From Conchocele bisecta (taxonomy: Eukaryota > Mollusca > Bivalvia > Lucinida > Thyasiridae): DNA of 64,000 bases. Of the stretch, positions 41,780 through 54,185 are shown in pieces (the stretch's first letter is position 1; every line of letters begins with the position of its first letter). The translations under genes were made by a program, and so were the position numbers. The stretch is taken from positions 32,484,462-32,548,461 of the forward strand of contig CM055271.1 in the NCBI GenBank assembly GCA_029237695.1, given 5' to 3'. Below the pieces are notes generated by a model that saw only the letters and a list, made by a program, of their open reading frames with translations, searched no databases and was not told the origin of the DNA.

Positions 41780-42296
41780 TTGTTGTTGTATTCTCCTAGA
41801 AACAAAATTGCTACCCCGCTCCATGTCTCTCGCGACGGTAGAAATTTAACCCCATCTCGTTAATGTAACACATGGAAGAGTGATTTATGCAATCGGTTAT
41901 CCGGCGTGATTGATATGTTAGCGATATAAAACTGTCAAAGCTGTATCAACACATTATTAATAAAGAAAATACACATGCAGAAATTGGTTATTTTACTGTG
42001 TCAATGTGTTTATCTGACATTTACATGACATGTATATCTTGTAAATTTGAAGGCTTCATTTCGTTACGTTGAATGTTGAACAGAAACAAGAGAAAATATG
42101 GCTTCCATGGGAAAATGATTTTCCTGTTATATTATTTTGGCAATTTTTTAGTTCTACATCAAATATTATTTGATTACAGGTATACAACAGGTATACATGC
42201 AACAGGTTTGGGTATGCACTTCCGTTGCATACAGTTTTTGAATGGGTCAAATTGTAGCTGTACATAACATATAGAAGGCGAATTATTGTAGCTAGT
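41780..42296 (+). repeat. repeat Q, direct copy
   Basis: Matches 3100-3622 and the inverse of 8996-9540, e.g. AAATACACATGCAGAAATTG and GAACAGAAACAAGAGAAAAT. Confidence 0.75.
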
Positions 42297-42479
42297 ATAT
42301 TCTCCAAGCCATATCAGCAAACCTTCGACACGAAAAGAGGCATACGTAACAGTTATAGTTCACATATTGATTTTTTTGTTATTGTATACATTGGATTTTT
42401 CAGGAACTAAATGCTGCGGTCGCTTGCGATCCCTCCCATTTAATTCCTTAACAATCCAATATGTGAACAATAATGTATA

Positions 42480-42995
42480 ATTCCAGCACAAAAATATTTA
42501 AACAATTCCCTAACATTTGATTGGTCCGTTGCAAGTCTCCGTCCAAAGTTTATATCCCAGTAAACTCCATGCCGAACTACTTTCCGTAACCGTCAGGCGC
42601 AGTTAACATAATTCTTAAGAAAACGGAAAATAAACACATTTTCTTGATGAATTTATTTAAAATGCTGGAATTATAAGGAATGAATGGCATTTTTGTGGAA
42701 TTTACCGGGGATATAAACTTGGAAAAGTCCCAGGAATACTGGACGAGGCCTTCCGGCCTTCGTCCAGTATTCCCGCGACTTTTCCAAGTTTATACCCCGA
42801 TAAATTCCACAAAAAGGACATTCATTCCTATAATAACCAATAGGATAAAAATAAACAATTGGCGATAAAAAATTATAATTTTCGAAAAAAAAAAAAAATT
42901 GTTTATTTTTATCGCCAATTATGAAAGTGGTTTTTCCAAGTTTATACCCCGATAAATTCCACAAAAAGGCCATTCATTCCTATAATACATGTAGC
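42480..42995. mobile_element. family J element with hairpin, partly duplicated
   Basis: Starts ATTCCAGCACAAAAATATTT. The hairpin arms TGGAAAAGTCCCAGGAATAC and GTATTCCCGCGACTTTTCCA meet at AGGCCTTCCGGCCT. A second copy of the right arm follows at 42925-42995 after an A-run. Confidence 0.75.
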
Positions 42996-43149
42996 CGTGA
43001 TGGGAGATATGGGGTTTACGTCCTGTGTATATACTGTCTGTTCCATGTTTTGCTGCTGCCGACGAACTTTTGGCTATTAAACACATTAATTCGAACAAAT
43101 ATTTAAAAGTAAGTCCTTTTTCACAAATAACAAAAATGTAACCCTCCGC

Positions 43150-43420
43150 AAACAAAATTGTTTGATGAAATTCCATGAAATATTGATTTTATTGAGAAAA
43201 CAAGTTAGATTTTGAAAATCGGTCCACAAAAAATCAAAAAAAAAAATCTGTTTTTAGCCCCCATGTTAAATTCCCATAGGAAAATGGGTTTTTTTCGCAA
43301 CAATATCAATATTTGATGGAATTTCAACCCAAAATGTTTTTTGGGGAGGGTGGCTTTTTTGTTATTGATGAAAAATACTTACTTTTAAATATTTTTTAGA
43401 TTTAATGTGCTCCTACAGTA
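43150..43420. mobile_element. family N fragment
   Basis: TAGATTTTGAAAATCGGTCC and CCCATGTTAAATTCCCATAG, as at 22965 and 17061. Confidence 0.6.
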
Positions 43421-43797
43421 ATATTCTGGCAGATCCAAATCTATATTGCCTACATAATCTCGATTTTCCCAGTCACAGCTTCACGTGTGATTTATATAAT
43501 GTGGCATGCCACAGTTAGATCACGATAAAGCTCGCGGAGGAAAAACATTGTCTTTTGTTAACGTTTCATTGTAAAAGATGAAAACTTCCGCTAAATAACT
43601 ACAATGTAGACATCTGTCCGTCTGTGCGAGCGTGCTATCTAATCAGATCATGAGACACACTGGTCAAAAAGGAAAGCAGCCACGTTTTGTCGTCGAGGAT
43701 AACATGATCGTATATAACTGCTGAACTCTAATTTCGTATGACGTAACTATCACGCAGTATATAGAAATACAAATATTTCCGCTTGTGCACACGATAC
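43421..43797. other. intergenic, nothing recognised
   Basis: No domain or repeat recognised. Confidence 0.4.
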
Positions 43798-44014
43798 TAC
43801 GGTGGCACAGAGGGGACATGGAAATAGTGTTTACTTTCGCGTGCGCACGCGATAGGTTTTGCGTGCGCACGCGATAGGTTTTGCAAAAGCTATCGCGTGC
43901 GCACGCAAAACCTATCGCGTGCGCACGCAAAACCCTATCGCGTGCGCGCGCAAAACCTATTGCGTGCGCTCGCGAAAGTAAAACATATTTCCATGTCCCT
44001 TCTGTGCCACCGTA
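43798..44014. mobile_element. family F foldback element with alternating CG/TG units
   Basis: Termini TACGGTGGCACAGAGGGGAC and TCCCTTCTGTGCCACCGTA are inverted repeats. The inside has about six units of the type CGCGTGCGCACGCGATAGG, two in one orientation and four in the other. CGCGTGCGCACGCG is a perfect alternating purine-pyrimidine palindrome. Confidence 0.85.
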
Positions 44015-44072
44015 CGATAACGTTCTGCTAAAGTGTGGGAAACTGATTCATGTACGTGCGTGTGGTATTACA

Positions 44073-44506
44073 CTACGGTGCCCCGAAGGAGACATGGATT
44101 TTTTTTATTAATTCGTTCCCACGAAATAACAATTCGTTCCCTCAATTTAACAATTTGTTCCCTCGATTAACAATTCGTTACCACGATATAACACTTCGTT
44201 CCCTCGAATTAACAATTCGTTCCACGAATTGACAATTCGTTCCCTCAATTTAACAATTCGTTCCCTCGAATTAACAATTCGTTCCCACGATATAACAATT
44301 CGTTCCCACGAATTAACAATTCGTTCCCGTGGGAACGAATTGTTATTTGGTGGGAACGTTTGTTGAATTGAGGGAACGAATTGTTATTTCGTGGGAACGG
44401 ATGGATAAATTGAGGGAACGAATTGTCATTTCGTGGGAACGAATTGTTATTTAGTATGAACCAAATATTAAAAAAAGAATTCTACGTCCCCTGTGGGATT
44501 CCGTAC
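44073..44506. mobile_element. family E foldback element, most complete copy
   Basis: Left TACGGTGCCCCGAAGGAGAC, right CGTCCCCTGTGGGATTCCGTA. Between them AACAATTCGTTCCCACGAAT-type units run forward, then inverted from about 44330. Confidence 0.85.
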
Positions 44507-44690
44507 TACACTGTATATAATGGTGGCGAGTTGGGGACTTTCTGTGTTTTCATTCGTACATCGCATGGAAGCGACGATTAGCAACATTAACATGTTTGTT
44601 AATTGGTTTCTACTCAGCATAGGGACGAAAATTACAACGTTAATTTTCGTCTCTGCACGCTTAGAAACGAAGAAATGACATGTAATGTTA

Positions 44691-44932
44691 TTAACCCTTA
44701 CACCGCTATCTTAATTCTTTGTCGTCTACTGTCTATTTTCCATTTTTATCATCTAAAACATGCTTTGACATCACTTTAGAATAATTTACAACATGCTTTT
44801 GCAGCACTTCAGAATCATTTCCATTGGAAATGATTCTGAAGTGCTGTCAAACCATGTTTTTATTGAGAAATAAGACAAGATATAAAAGAAACAGCAGACG
44901 AAAATTGCTGTGTGTAGCGGTCTAAGGGTTAA
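44691..44932. mobile_element. family I miniature element with TTAA duplication
   Basis: TTAACCCTTACACCGCTA to GCGGTCTAAGGGTTAA. The central hairpin is AGAATCATTTCCATTGGAAA. Confidence 0.8.
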
Positions 44933-45182
44933 TTTCATCTATGCGCAAGGAAACTACCCAAATGTTCAACGAAATGTCTCTACCGGGCCACATGTATGCC
45001 AAGTTCCATGGCAGGACGTACCCTTGTGTCGTACGTGCATCCTGTTATCACCGAGGTATTTGAAGAGCTGAAATAGTTTATCGACATGGCGACCTTAAGA
45101 CAAGATAGCGCGTCGTTCTCTATGGGGAAATGTGCGTTGCTGTGTGTCAACGGATTTCATACACGATTGCGTATTAAGTTTC

Positions 45183-45692
45183 TTAAAGGTATATGCCCAT
45201 CAGTAGGCACAAACTGTTTTGTTTTTTTTTATCATGGACATCATCCGAGACATTTTCGGGCAAACTAAACATTCATTCACCATTACCCCCACGTAATGAT
45301 TGGCATTATTATACATTTTATATCAGACATACATTTTCACACTGATATCAGGGGCGATAACCATCTTTCCTTAAAATGTTAACGGACATTACTATTTATT
45401 ATATGTATTTATTTGTTGATGTGCAATAATCTTACTTTATAATCTGTCGAAAATATCTTTTCAGGTGACGCATTTAATTAGTATAAATAATTAAAAAATA
45501 GCATGCCTCATTTGCATATGAAAATAGCCTGATACAACCGCGCGTCACTATCAGTAAGATATTTATTACTAATTGATTATACCTGTATAGCGGGCATTTG
45601 TATTTTTTAGAACTGCTGGAATAGTGACACTATTCTACACTTATTTCATTCCTAATACATGTTGCGCCTACTGAGTGGGCATGTACCTTTAA
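45183..45692 (+). mobile_element. complete family D element
   Basis: TTAAAGGTATATGCCCATCA to GTGGGCATGTACCTTTAA, about 510 bp. The right TTAA is shared with the family H element that follows. Confidence 0.8.
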
Positions 45693-45943
45693 CCATTTAA
45701 ACCCGAAAGCCCGCTATTATATAGCGGTTTATGCAAACAGTGCAGATCCAGATGAGCCGGCTCGTAACGAGCCGTCTCATCAGGATATACACCTTTTGAA
45801 AGTAATTTTCATATTTTTGAGACCAAAAAAAATACCCCCTTTTCATAAATGGATTAGTCTGAAAACCATTTTGTAACGGTTGGATTGGAGGCAAAATTAA
45901 CATATAAAAATCCATTCCTGTTACTTTGAGGTGAAATGTTTAA
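45689..45943 (-). mobile_element. family H element
   Basis: TTAACCATTTAAACCCGAAA at the left, GAGGTGAAATGTTTAA at the right. Centre GATGAGCCGGCTCGTAACGAGCCGTCTCATC. Confidence 0.7.
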
Positions 45944-46317
45944 CAAACTAGACATTAAAGGCATTGCGCCTTCTATACTGTTTCATATATCCAATATATA
46001 GAGGATCTTGCATGAGTGATGATTTAATATATTTATTAAACGAGCTAACTTTATAAATTTATTTTATTGGCATTGAACATACACATTAATTGATATGTTT
46101 TACACATATTTTCGCTATACGATATAGCACCGCGCGTTCTAGTAACGCCATTAAACACATGCTTACGTATGTGTTGGCTTGGCGCCGAAATGAGCATTGT
46201 CTACAGCCGTGGTCAAACAGCACGCGCTGTATGTTTGAACACGGCAGTGAGCGGTGTCACACAACGGCAGTCACGTAGCAATCGGTCTTCGAATACACAG
46301 GTCCTTGGATAACGGTT
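45944..46317. other. intergenic, nothing recognised
   Basis: An open frame at 46090-46278 has no recognised domain. Confidence 0.4.
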
Positions 46318-46560
46318 AACCCTTTCACACCTAAGTAACTGAATGGGCTGCGATTTGTTAATTTTGCAACCAATCCCGTTCATCGCAAAATGATTTTCAG
46401 ACTATTCCATTTATGAAAAGGGGGTTTTGTTGTTCTCAAAAATATGAAAATTACTTTCAAACAGTGCAGATCCTGATGAGACGGCTCGTTACGAGCCGGC
46501 TCATCTGGATCTGCACTGTTTGCATAAACCGATATAGCGGGCTTTCGGGTTCAAAGGGTT
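46318..46560 (+). mobile_element. family H element
   Basis: TTAACCCTTTCACACC to GGTTCAAAGGGTTAA with the CAGTGCAGATCC hairpin in the middle. TTAA flanks are intact. Confidence 0.75.
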
Positions 46561-46658
46561 AATATTCGGTGTTTTATGGGTTATTTCGGTATAATTGGTT
46601 GTTTTGATGCATTGTTACCAACATACAATTTACATCACCTCCCGCGATGTATAACTAC

Positions 46659-47017
46659 AAGGTGCATGATCACGTGGTTATAACAACAACAAGAGTGGCT
46701 GAAAGTACTATTTGATATTTTCCTTAATATGAAAGGATTTTGATGAACTATGGCGCAGCAAACGCGTCTTCATGAGCTGCAATTGGTCGTCCATGGAGTT
46801 CGGCACAGACCTTTTGTCGTTTTTGTGAAAAATAGATTCTTCGCAAAAACGACAGAAGTGTGGGCCAAAGTACAGAGACCACCAAATGCAGCTTAACAAG
46901 ACGCGTTTGATGCGCCATATTTCATCAAAATATGTTACGTAATAAGGACAATATAAAAGAATACGTACTTTGAATCGAATGGATTCTGGAAGTTTCAGTA
47001 CTTGTTGTTGTTGTATA
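46659..47017. mobile_element. family C palindromic element
   Basis: CAAGGTGCATGATCACGTGG at the left. The right arm ends at CTTGTTGTTGTTGTA, lacking the last 20 or so bases. Confidence 0.75.
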
Positions 47018-48568
47018 AAACGTGTCAAAACGGTCGGAACGGTTAATGTGTGGATAATTGACTAGATATGTCGTGTGTAATGATTGAGCATTAGTAGTTG
47101 CACAAAACCAATGAAATCCACCCAAATCTACACAAAATACCCATATGACACAAACATACTGTCCATCTGTTCAAACACCTGTGTTTGAATATAGTTACGA
47201 CATACACAGGAACAGTCGATACACTCGCTGGTTGTAAATAACATACGGTCTAATTTGTCAGCGGCATAGTATCAGATCAACATGACTAAGAAGAGAAGAT
47301 TACCTTAGTAACCGTGGCTGGCGGACTTTCCTACCAGTGTTACCAGCCGGTTATCACGTCCGCCTGGACGTTCAACTAGTTAAGTCGCAATCAACCGACT
47401 TGTGATGTGATTTATTCCTATTATTATAGTCTGGGGGAAATTGCTCAGAATCCGGCACCTCGTGTTAAGTTTTCTTTGTTAGTTGTTTTGTATTCATCTG
47501 GGATCCCACTTTCCGAAAAATCGGGGTGCCATTTTGTTCGTACAATTTCAAGGTCATTTCCCGGTCATTCAAAATTAAGGTCAAAATCCTGGTAGTTATG
47601 CCCTCAACCCAATTGGTTCATTTGGAATTGGTTCATTTGAAGTGTCAATATCTCTGGTAGTATGCATCACAATAATTAATAATCAAAGTACTGAAAATAC
47701 TGAAAAATGTTATCTCCACAAAAACTGATCACTTGCGGAACTGGAGATTGAAAGTTGCATATTTTCTCAATCATCATCCAGAGGCAAATGTACTGCGATG
47801 GTGCAAACCCATTCCCATACATACGTTTTCTCTAGAATAAATTACTATTTGAAACTCCCAGAAAAAAATTGTACGAAACTGGCGGCTAACTGTACACTGC
47901 TACCGAACTGTGAGAACTAAAGACAATAGCTGCTGTATCCATACGGCCGAAATGTCTTGATTCGTATTTTCCAGAATTTAACTGATAAACTGAGCACAAA
48001 ACTGTAAAAAACTATAGAGAATAGTATACATGTATGTCGAGTTTTAGGTACAAAGCAAGACAGACAACAGGTTGGCACAGGGCACTATTTTCTCGGCGTA
48101 TCACGATCAATGACTGCCTCCACAAAAAATATTATCTCAAGGGAGCTAACATATAAAAATCAACTGCAATCAAGAAATCTAACAACAACTATCAAGGTCA
48201 AGGTCACAATACTATAGTTTCAAGGTCTTCGAAGGAAAACGGCAACGTTTTCTTCTTTGTAGTACTGCTATAACAGTATGGTGTACATAATTATATCGTT
48301 TAATTATTATCCTAGAAAATATATCTCTAGAGATCTGTAACATATTGTTCATGTTTTTCACCAGCCACGACAAAAGAGGACTTATAACTTTTTTTTTACT
48401 AGTGAGGCGCATGATGCGCTAGTACATTAATGCACTTCTCGTGGCCTTATAGGGTTCAGCTTTCAGGAAAGTACGGTGTCATTTCGTTTCAATTAAGTTC
48501 AATATCATTTCAAGGTCCTTGAACATCAAAATACATTTTATTATATATATACTTTTCAAACAGATTCA
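47018..48568. other. intergenic; holds repeat R copy 2
   Basis: 47731-47816 matches 18184-18275. Nothing else recognised. Confidence 0.45.
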
Positions 48569-49079
48569 TTAAAGGTACATGCCCACTCAGTAGGCACAAA
48601 ATGGTCGTTATAGGAATTAAATAGGTGGGTAATTGTGTCACTATTCCACCAGTTCTAAAAATTACAATTGCCCGCTATACAGATATAATCATTTAGTAAT
48701 ATTTATTTGACTGCAAATGACTGGCGGTGGTATTTGATATGCAAATGAGGCATAATATTTTTCAATTATTTATAGTAATCAAATGCGTCACCTGAAAGAA
48801 ATACTATTTTCGACAGATTATTAAGTATGATTATTGCACATCAAAGCAAATACAGGAACTAAATAGTAATGTCCGTTAACATTTTAAGGAAACACGGTTA
48901 TCGTCCCTGATATCAGTGTGGAAATTTACGTCTGTGAATAGGCTGTATAATAATGCCAATCAATACGTGGGGTAATGGTGAATGAATGTTTACTTTGCCA
49001 GAAAATATCACATCTACAGAATATTAAAAACGATCTGTCTCCCGATATTGTAACCTACTGAGTGGGCATGTACCTTTAA
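48569..49079 (-). mobile_element. complete family D element
   Basis: TTAAAGGTACATGCCCACTC to GTGGGCATGTACCTTTAA, about 511 bp with TTAA at both ends. Interior orientation is opposite to the copy at 45183. Confidence 0.8.
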
Positions 49080-49800
49080 TACATTTGGCAGGCAAAAAGT
49101 GTCAATATGTTCATTGATATTGATAATAAATATAAAAACAGTCAACAAATGTCAATATCATAGTATGTCGCGGATGTTGATCCTTTTAAATTCAACAATC
49201 AAATTGCAAATGTTTCTTATTTATTGTCATAAATCACATTTATTAATATAAAGACATGTATTTGTAAAGCAAAATATCTTCAGAAATGTATTTATGCCCC
49301 ATATGCGATAGCATATCCATGTTTTACAAACATATTAATGTCTGCTTAAGTAATGTACTTGTATTTACTTTTGTTAAGTTGAATGCCAGCTCAAGGTCAT
49401 GGAACATTAAGAATAATGTAGTATTGTAGTTATCAAAAGAATAAAAACAGGATCAATAGCATATACTGGTCATCTACTGAATATGTGTGTCGGGTTTCAT
49501 TAATTAAAAGACAACTATTAAAACACATGTCTTATGAAATGATAATGTCTATGTCATGCCTCATAACGTTTATATTTACTTATTGCTACCTATTAATTTC
49601 TTATTAATGCATATTCGAACGCAATTCATCATGACTCATGCAGGGCTATAGGCGATAGTTAATGTGTACGCGTGTCATGCTATATATATGTTTTCATGTG
49701 TTCCTTGGTCTCTTCTCTGTATCTTATTCTTTAGTTTTTGATAAGTTCACAGTCTGGTTAAGATCGAAAATCTAAACATATATATAATAGTATATGATTA
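49080..49800. other. intergenic, nothing recognised
   Basis: AT-rich, no recognised repeat or coding signal. Confidence 0.4.
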
Positions 49801-50160
49801 TAATTCCAGCACAAAAATATTTACACAATTCCCTAAAATTTGATTGGCCCGTAGCAAGTCTCTGTCAAAAATGTATATCCCAGTAAACTCCCATATGCCG
49901 AACTACTTTCCATAACCGTGAGGCGCAGTTAAAATAATTCTTAAGAAAACGGAAAATAAACACATTTTCTTGATGAATTTATTTCAAATGCTGGAATTAT
50001 AAGGAATGAATGGCCTTTTTGTGGAATTTATCGGGGATATAAACTTGGAAAAGTCGCGGGAATACTGGACGAGGTCTTCCGGCCTTCGTCCAGTATTCCC
50101 GCGATTTTCCAAGTTTATACCCCGATAAATTCCACAAAAAATGCCAATCATTCCTATAGT
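49801..50160. mobile_element. family J element
   Basis: TAATTCCAGCACAAAAATAT at the left. Hairpin around GGTCTTCCGGCCTTCG. Right end CATTCCTATAG. Confidence 0.75.
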
Positions 50161-52214
50161 ATTCAAGGCTTGTGGTAATGTAGTATAACCATTATTATTT
50201 ATTGGTGGGACCGTGCACAGTAGCTCTTGATAATAAACGGACAAGCAATATGAAACTGCAAGCATGATAACAGATAATGGACACGATTAACACATGGTAT
50301 GACATATAAGCGTACATTGCATACTATCTCCGCCAGGGCCACAGTCAGCACTGAATACAAAGCATTCTGACATATGCTCTTGCTTATATCATAGCAGCTC
50401 ATAAAGATAGCAAATACTAGTATAAGGGTTAAGTGCCTCGTTAAAATGCTGTCCTCCTACCACGCACATGTTATAGTATTAACATGCTGACATTATTATC
50501 CATGAGTCTACGGTCTATATGGTTTACTACTTTCTATTGTACATTTTTTATTTTTTAATAAACAATGCAGATATATAAATAACCCAGTCTGGTGCCCTTC
50601 ATTAGAAGGAAGCTTATCATTACTGGATGATTACATTACTTTTCAGCTTAACACGAATATTAATTTCGTTGTAACTACGTATATTATAGATTTGTATATA
50701 CAGTGTACATTGTATTGATGAAAACTAATTTAGTCCATACATGTTTCATGAATGGCACAACCCTCAAAGGTGCTACAGAACTCTACATGTCATTCATACA
50801 GCACATAAGCATAAGCAGAGCCGTATAACCAAACCAAAGTATTAATCACTGGTATGGGGTACCCCTGAGCAGAGGGCCCAGGGTTACCTCATACCAGTGA
50901 TTACTATTTAATGTATGTGAACACCTAGGCAAGTGAACAACTCCGTATAGCCACAGTTACAATTAGCTAAGTATGTTCGAAAATCTCTGTAAATATTCCA
51001 ATTAAGTCATATCCTTGTGCAGCATGTTCACATATTAAGGATAATACATATATAAATATTGTAAAATCTCACCGAGTTTGTGACATAATTTGCATATGTT
51101 ACCTCACACAATACTGGATTCTTTGATACTGAATATGTGGGTATAGACATAGTATGTTCGAACAAATCTATGTAAACTTCAAGGTAAGTACTATATGTAT
51201 GAGGTATGTATATGATTGACTAGCAAATGATATCAACCATGACAAAACTCATCTAATATTTGACACATATAATATGTCTGGTGTATTGTTAGAATCTCTG
51301 ATATTGAATGCATGGATTACAGCATCCACATGAAGTTCACTATTTGACTTTTAACACTGGTCTATACTTGACAAATCATTTTATTTTGGTGGCCATTTTG
51401 AAAGTAAACATGATTGCCGTGAGTATTATGTCGTTACTAGCTAAGACATTATTATCAATAGCCGATCATGTTGGCTTATTTCACTTTCTTAAGCAAAGTA
51501 ATGGATGTGTGCACCGGCATCACTACTACGTTACTTTTAGCATACGTGTACTTATACGAAAAGGCAGTTTGGCGGCCATTTTGAAATGTAAATATGGTAA
51601 CGTATAGTAAACGACATCACTACATTTCTTATACGATATTTTGAACTACAGATATAGGTATATATACATGAAATTACACTCATAAGTGTCTTACAGACCA
51701 GCATATTTGAAAACGTAGCTTTTTGGCGGCCATTTTGAAAATATAATAGGCATGCATTGAAAAGACTTGTGTGTTTCTGCTAGTATGATGTAGCATATCT
51801 ATTAGTCCGATCTTCAGAGCAATTCATACAGTTATCAGTTCAATGAGAACTGCAAATTATCCTATCCATATCATTATTCGGACACCAAGCACGCATGCAC
51901 CTTCACCTTGGTTTGAAAAAATGGCACCCAGGTTTTTTGGGAACCTTATACATTCAAGTTTATAAAATCATCGGGTGCGAAAAATGAACGTACATGTACA
52001 TTTGTCCCCGGTATGTTACGCTGTTCGCAAGTCTCGTATTTTATTATATACCTACCCATGAAATACATAGTTATACGATGTAAATAAAAGTCATATGTTC
52101 TCATCGATGAAATAAACAACTTCCGGTGAAAATACGACTACTTCCGCTATCTATATTCATAACGCGCATCTGCAGTGCCGGACAACAAATAGGCTGCAAA
52201 TACACATTCATTAC
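50161..52214. other. intergenic, mostly unique sequence
   Basis: No gene recognised. It contains a palindrome at about 50843-50905 (AATCACTGGTATGGGGTA and inverse) and three copies of GGCGGCCATTTTGAAA or a close variant at about 51386, 51571 and 51721. The open frame 51308-51607 contains two of these and shows no domain. Confidence 0.45.
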
Positions 52215-52535
52215 CGTATACACTGTATAATTATCGCTCCGTCGCCGCGAAGGAGCGATAAACTTCGTGGCGACGGAGCGACGAGGCGAAATGTCCCTAA
52301 TCAGCCACCATAATTATGAGACAAGCAGTGATTTAGTACCTGCGGACATGTACGATATCTCATGAAAATTATTTACAAAATTTACGATATATTCAGTAAA
52401 TGACGTCGAAAGTTGTCGAAATTTTCATTGCAACTTTCGATGTCATTTACGGAAAATATCGTATTTTTTTGGCAAATATTTTTCATGAGACATCTTCTTA
52501 GGTACAAACTCACATGGTGCTCAAATTATATGTGG
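52215..52535. repeat. small CG hairpin and family M palindrome
   Basis: 52228-52285: CGCTCCGTCGCC / GGCGACGGAGCG. 52320-52530: arms TGTACGATATCTCATGAAAA and inverse around CGAAAGTTGTCGAAATTTTC. Confidence 0.6.
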
Positions 52536-52549
52536 CCATGATTGTAGTA

Positions 52550-52745
52550 ATGGGGTTTATTGGATTTGTGACCAGTGTAGCTCCTGATCAAATATCAGTG
52601 TGTGTTACGTTTGTACTAGCATGTCTGGTGTTTTATTGATGGAATGGCGAACAGTGCAGATCCTGATCAGACTGTGCGAATGCACAGGCTGATCTGGATC
52701 TACACTGGTGGCATCACCTATAAGCCCCGTTTCTCAAGTCCCAGA
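52550..52745. repeat. family P palindrome
   Basis: GACCAGTGTAGCTCCTGATC, GTGCAGATCCTGATCAGACT, then GATCTGGATCTACACTGGTG. Confidence 0.6.
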
Positions 52746-52972
52746 CACTCATTTTGTGAACAGACATCTCGAGTTAATGTGTTGTGACATAATACGTTAT
52801 AGAGATAATTTAAAATTGTCTTGTTTCGTTTTCAACGAGGGTCTACTAATGGTACATAGTTATGCATAATTGTTCAACTATGATACGTGATCTGCAAGAC
52901 ACAATAAACGTATACAATAGACTACTATTATGTAACTTAATACATCCGCTGTGTGAATTTGGGCTATAATAT

Positions 52973-53234
52973 AGAGAATAGTAGGTTAGTGCCGTGAATG
53001 GGAAAAAATATCTGATAAGGCTTAGGAAACGGGATGGGCGAGGCTCTGCCGAGCACATCCCGTTTCCGTGCCGCGCCAGATATTTCTTTCCATTCACGGC
53101 ACTAACCTACTATTCTATTTATCCCGTCAACACCTACAAATGGCTGTAAAATGCAAAAATTGTATTGACTGGATATCAAAAATGTTTCACTGCACCGTGT
53201 TTCACGGCACATACGCACTGTGTTGACGGGATAA
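52973..53234 (-). repeat. family A hairpin element, inverted
   Basis: Begins AGAGAATAGTAGGTTAGTGC and ends GTGTTGACGGGATAAA. Reverse orientation to the other copies. Confidence 0.8.
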
Positions 53235-53873
53235 AAAGAAGTACTTTGGTTCTCAGACACTGGGCTTTCTTAAAGTTACGCGGGAGGGCATATTTTTTAA
53301 ATACAATTTCATTTGATTTATTGAGGTGTGACCGATTTTATGCAAATGGCCATAAATGTATGTCGGTCGCAGCACATATTTTGTGGGTTGAACTTTTTAA
53401 AAACACGGGTCTTACGCCATAAACTAGTTCCAACAGTTTGATCGCCATTTCAGTGTGATACATATTTTGTTTGCTTGTTTGTGCTAAATGTATGTGGTTG
53501 CAAATGTTTCCGTAGTCTAAGGGTGCGATGATTAACCGCCATACTCGATTCGTAACTCCATGGTCCAGTGCACGAATACAATCTTCGGTTTCCATTGTCT
53601 TTTTGATCTTGTTGTTAGTGCTGTGAAAAATCCGGGATTATCTTTCGCGAAACGCTTTCCACTCTAGATTAATTATTAGTCTATTCGGTTTAAATATGTT
53701 TTCTTTCGTATGAGATCTTCGTATGAGATCTTCGTCTCTGATTGTTTTGAGGTCGCGAGACGCATTTTTCATATCAATTTAACATATGGTTCACATATAG
53801 TTTTAATACAGTTACTGTAACTTGTTTAGACATGAAAACTCATCAGGCATGATTGAATTTAAAGGCATATCTG
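53235..53873. repeat. repeat T copy and unrecognised sequence
   Basis: 53361-53610 (GTCGGTCGCAGCACATATTT, TCTTACGCCATA, AATCTTCGGTTTC) recurs at 54571-54810. Confidence 0.55.
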
Positions 53874-54114
53874 GGGGCCGTTTCACTAAACTTCGTAGGA
53901 CTAAAATGTTCGTAAGTTCAAAATGATGATAGTCTGTAAATTTCACATTAACACTGTTTTCTTGTAAACACTTATTGGATTTACATTTATTGAGCATAGG
54001 CTGCATGTGCAGCCTATGCTCAATAAATGTAAATCCATCAATTGAAATTTACAGACGATCTTAAATTTGCACTTACGAACATTTTAGTCGTACGAAGTTT
54101 AGTGAAACGGCCCC
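53874..54114. mobile_element. family B long palindrome, intact
   Basis: Termini GGGGCCGTTTCACTAAACTT and AAGTTTAGTGAAACGGCCCC are perfect inverted repeats, flanked by CTG / CAG. Centre AGGCTGCATGTGCAGCCT. Confidence 0.85.
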
Positions 54115-54185
54115 AGGACTTTTTGAAAACATGCTATTAAAAAAAAAAACGTGTTTTCATCATGACCCTGTGTAAAGTGGTTTAA

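Larger units (their letters stand above)
38971..42296 (+). repeat. segmental duplication, copy 2
   Basis: Direct-orientation partner of 448-3622 with collinear landmarks. Differences: a 79-bp hairpin insertion at 39484, three extra 13-bp units at 40007, no family C element, and a 500-N gap. It begins about 560 bp after the stop codon of gene A. Confidence 0.8.

Noticed and set aside
46090..46278. Possible small gene
   Set aside because: No domain, no splice sites and no repeat of the frame elsewhere. It is within the length expected by chance.
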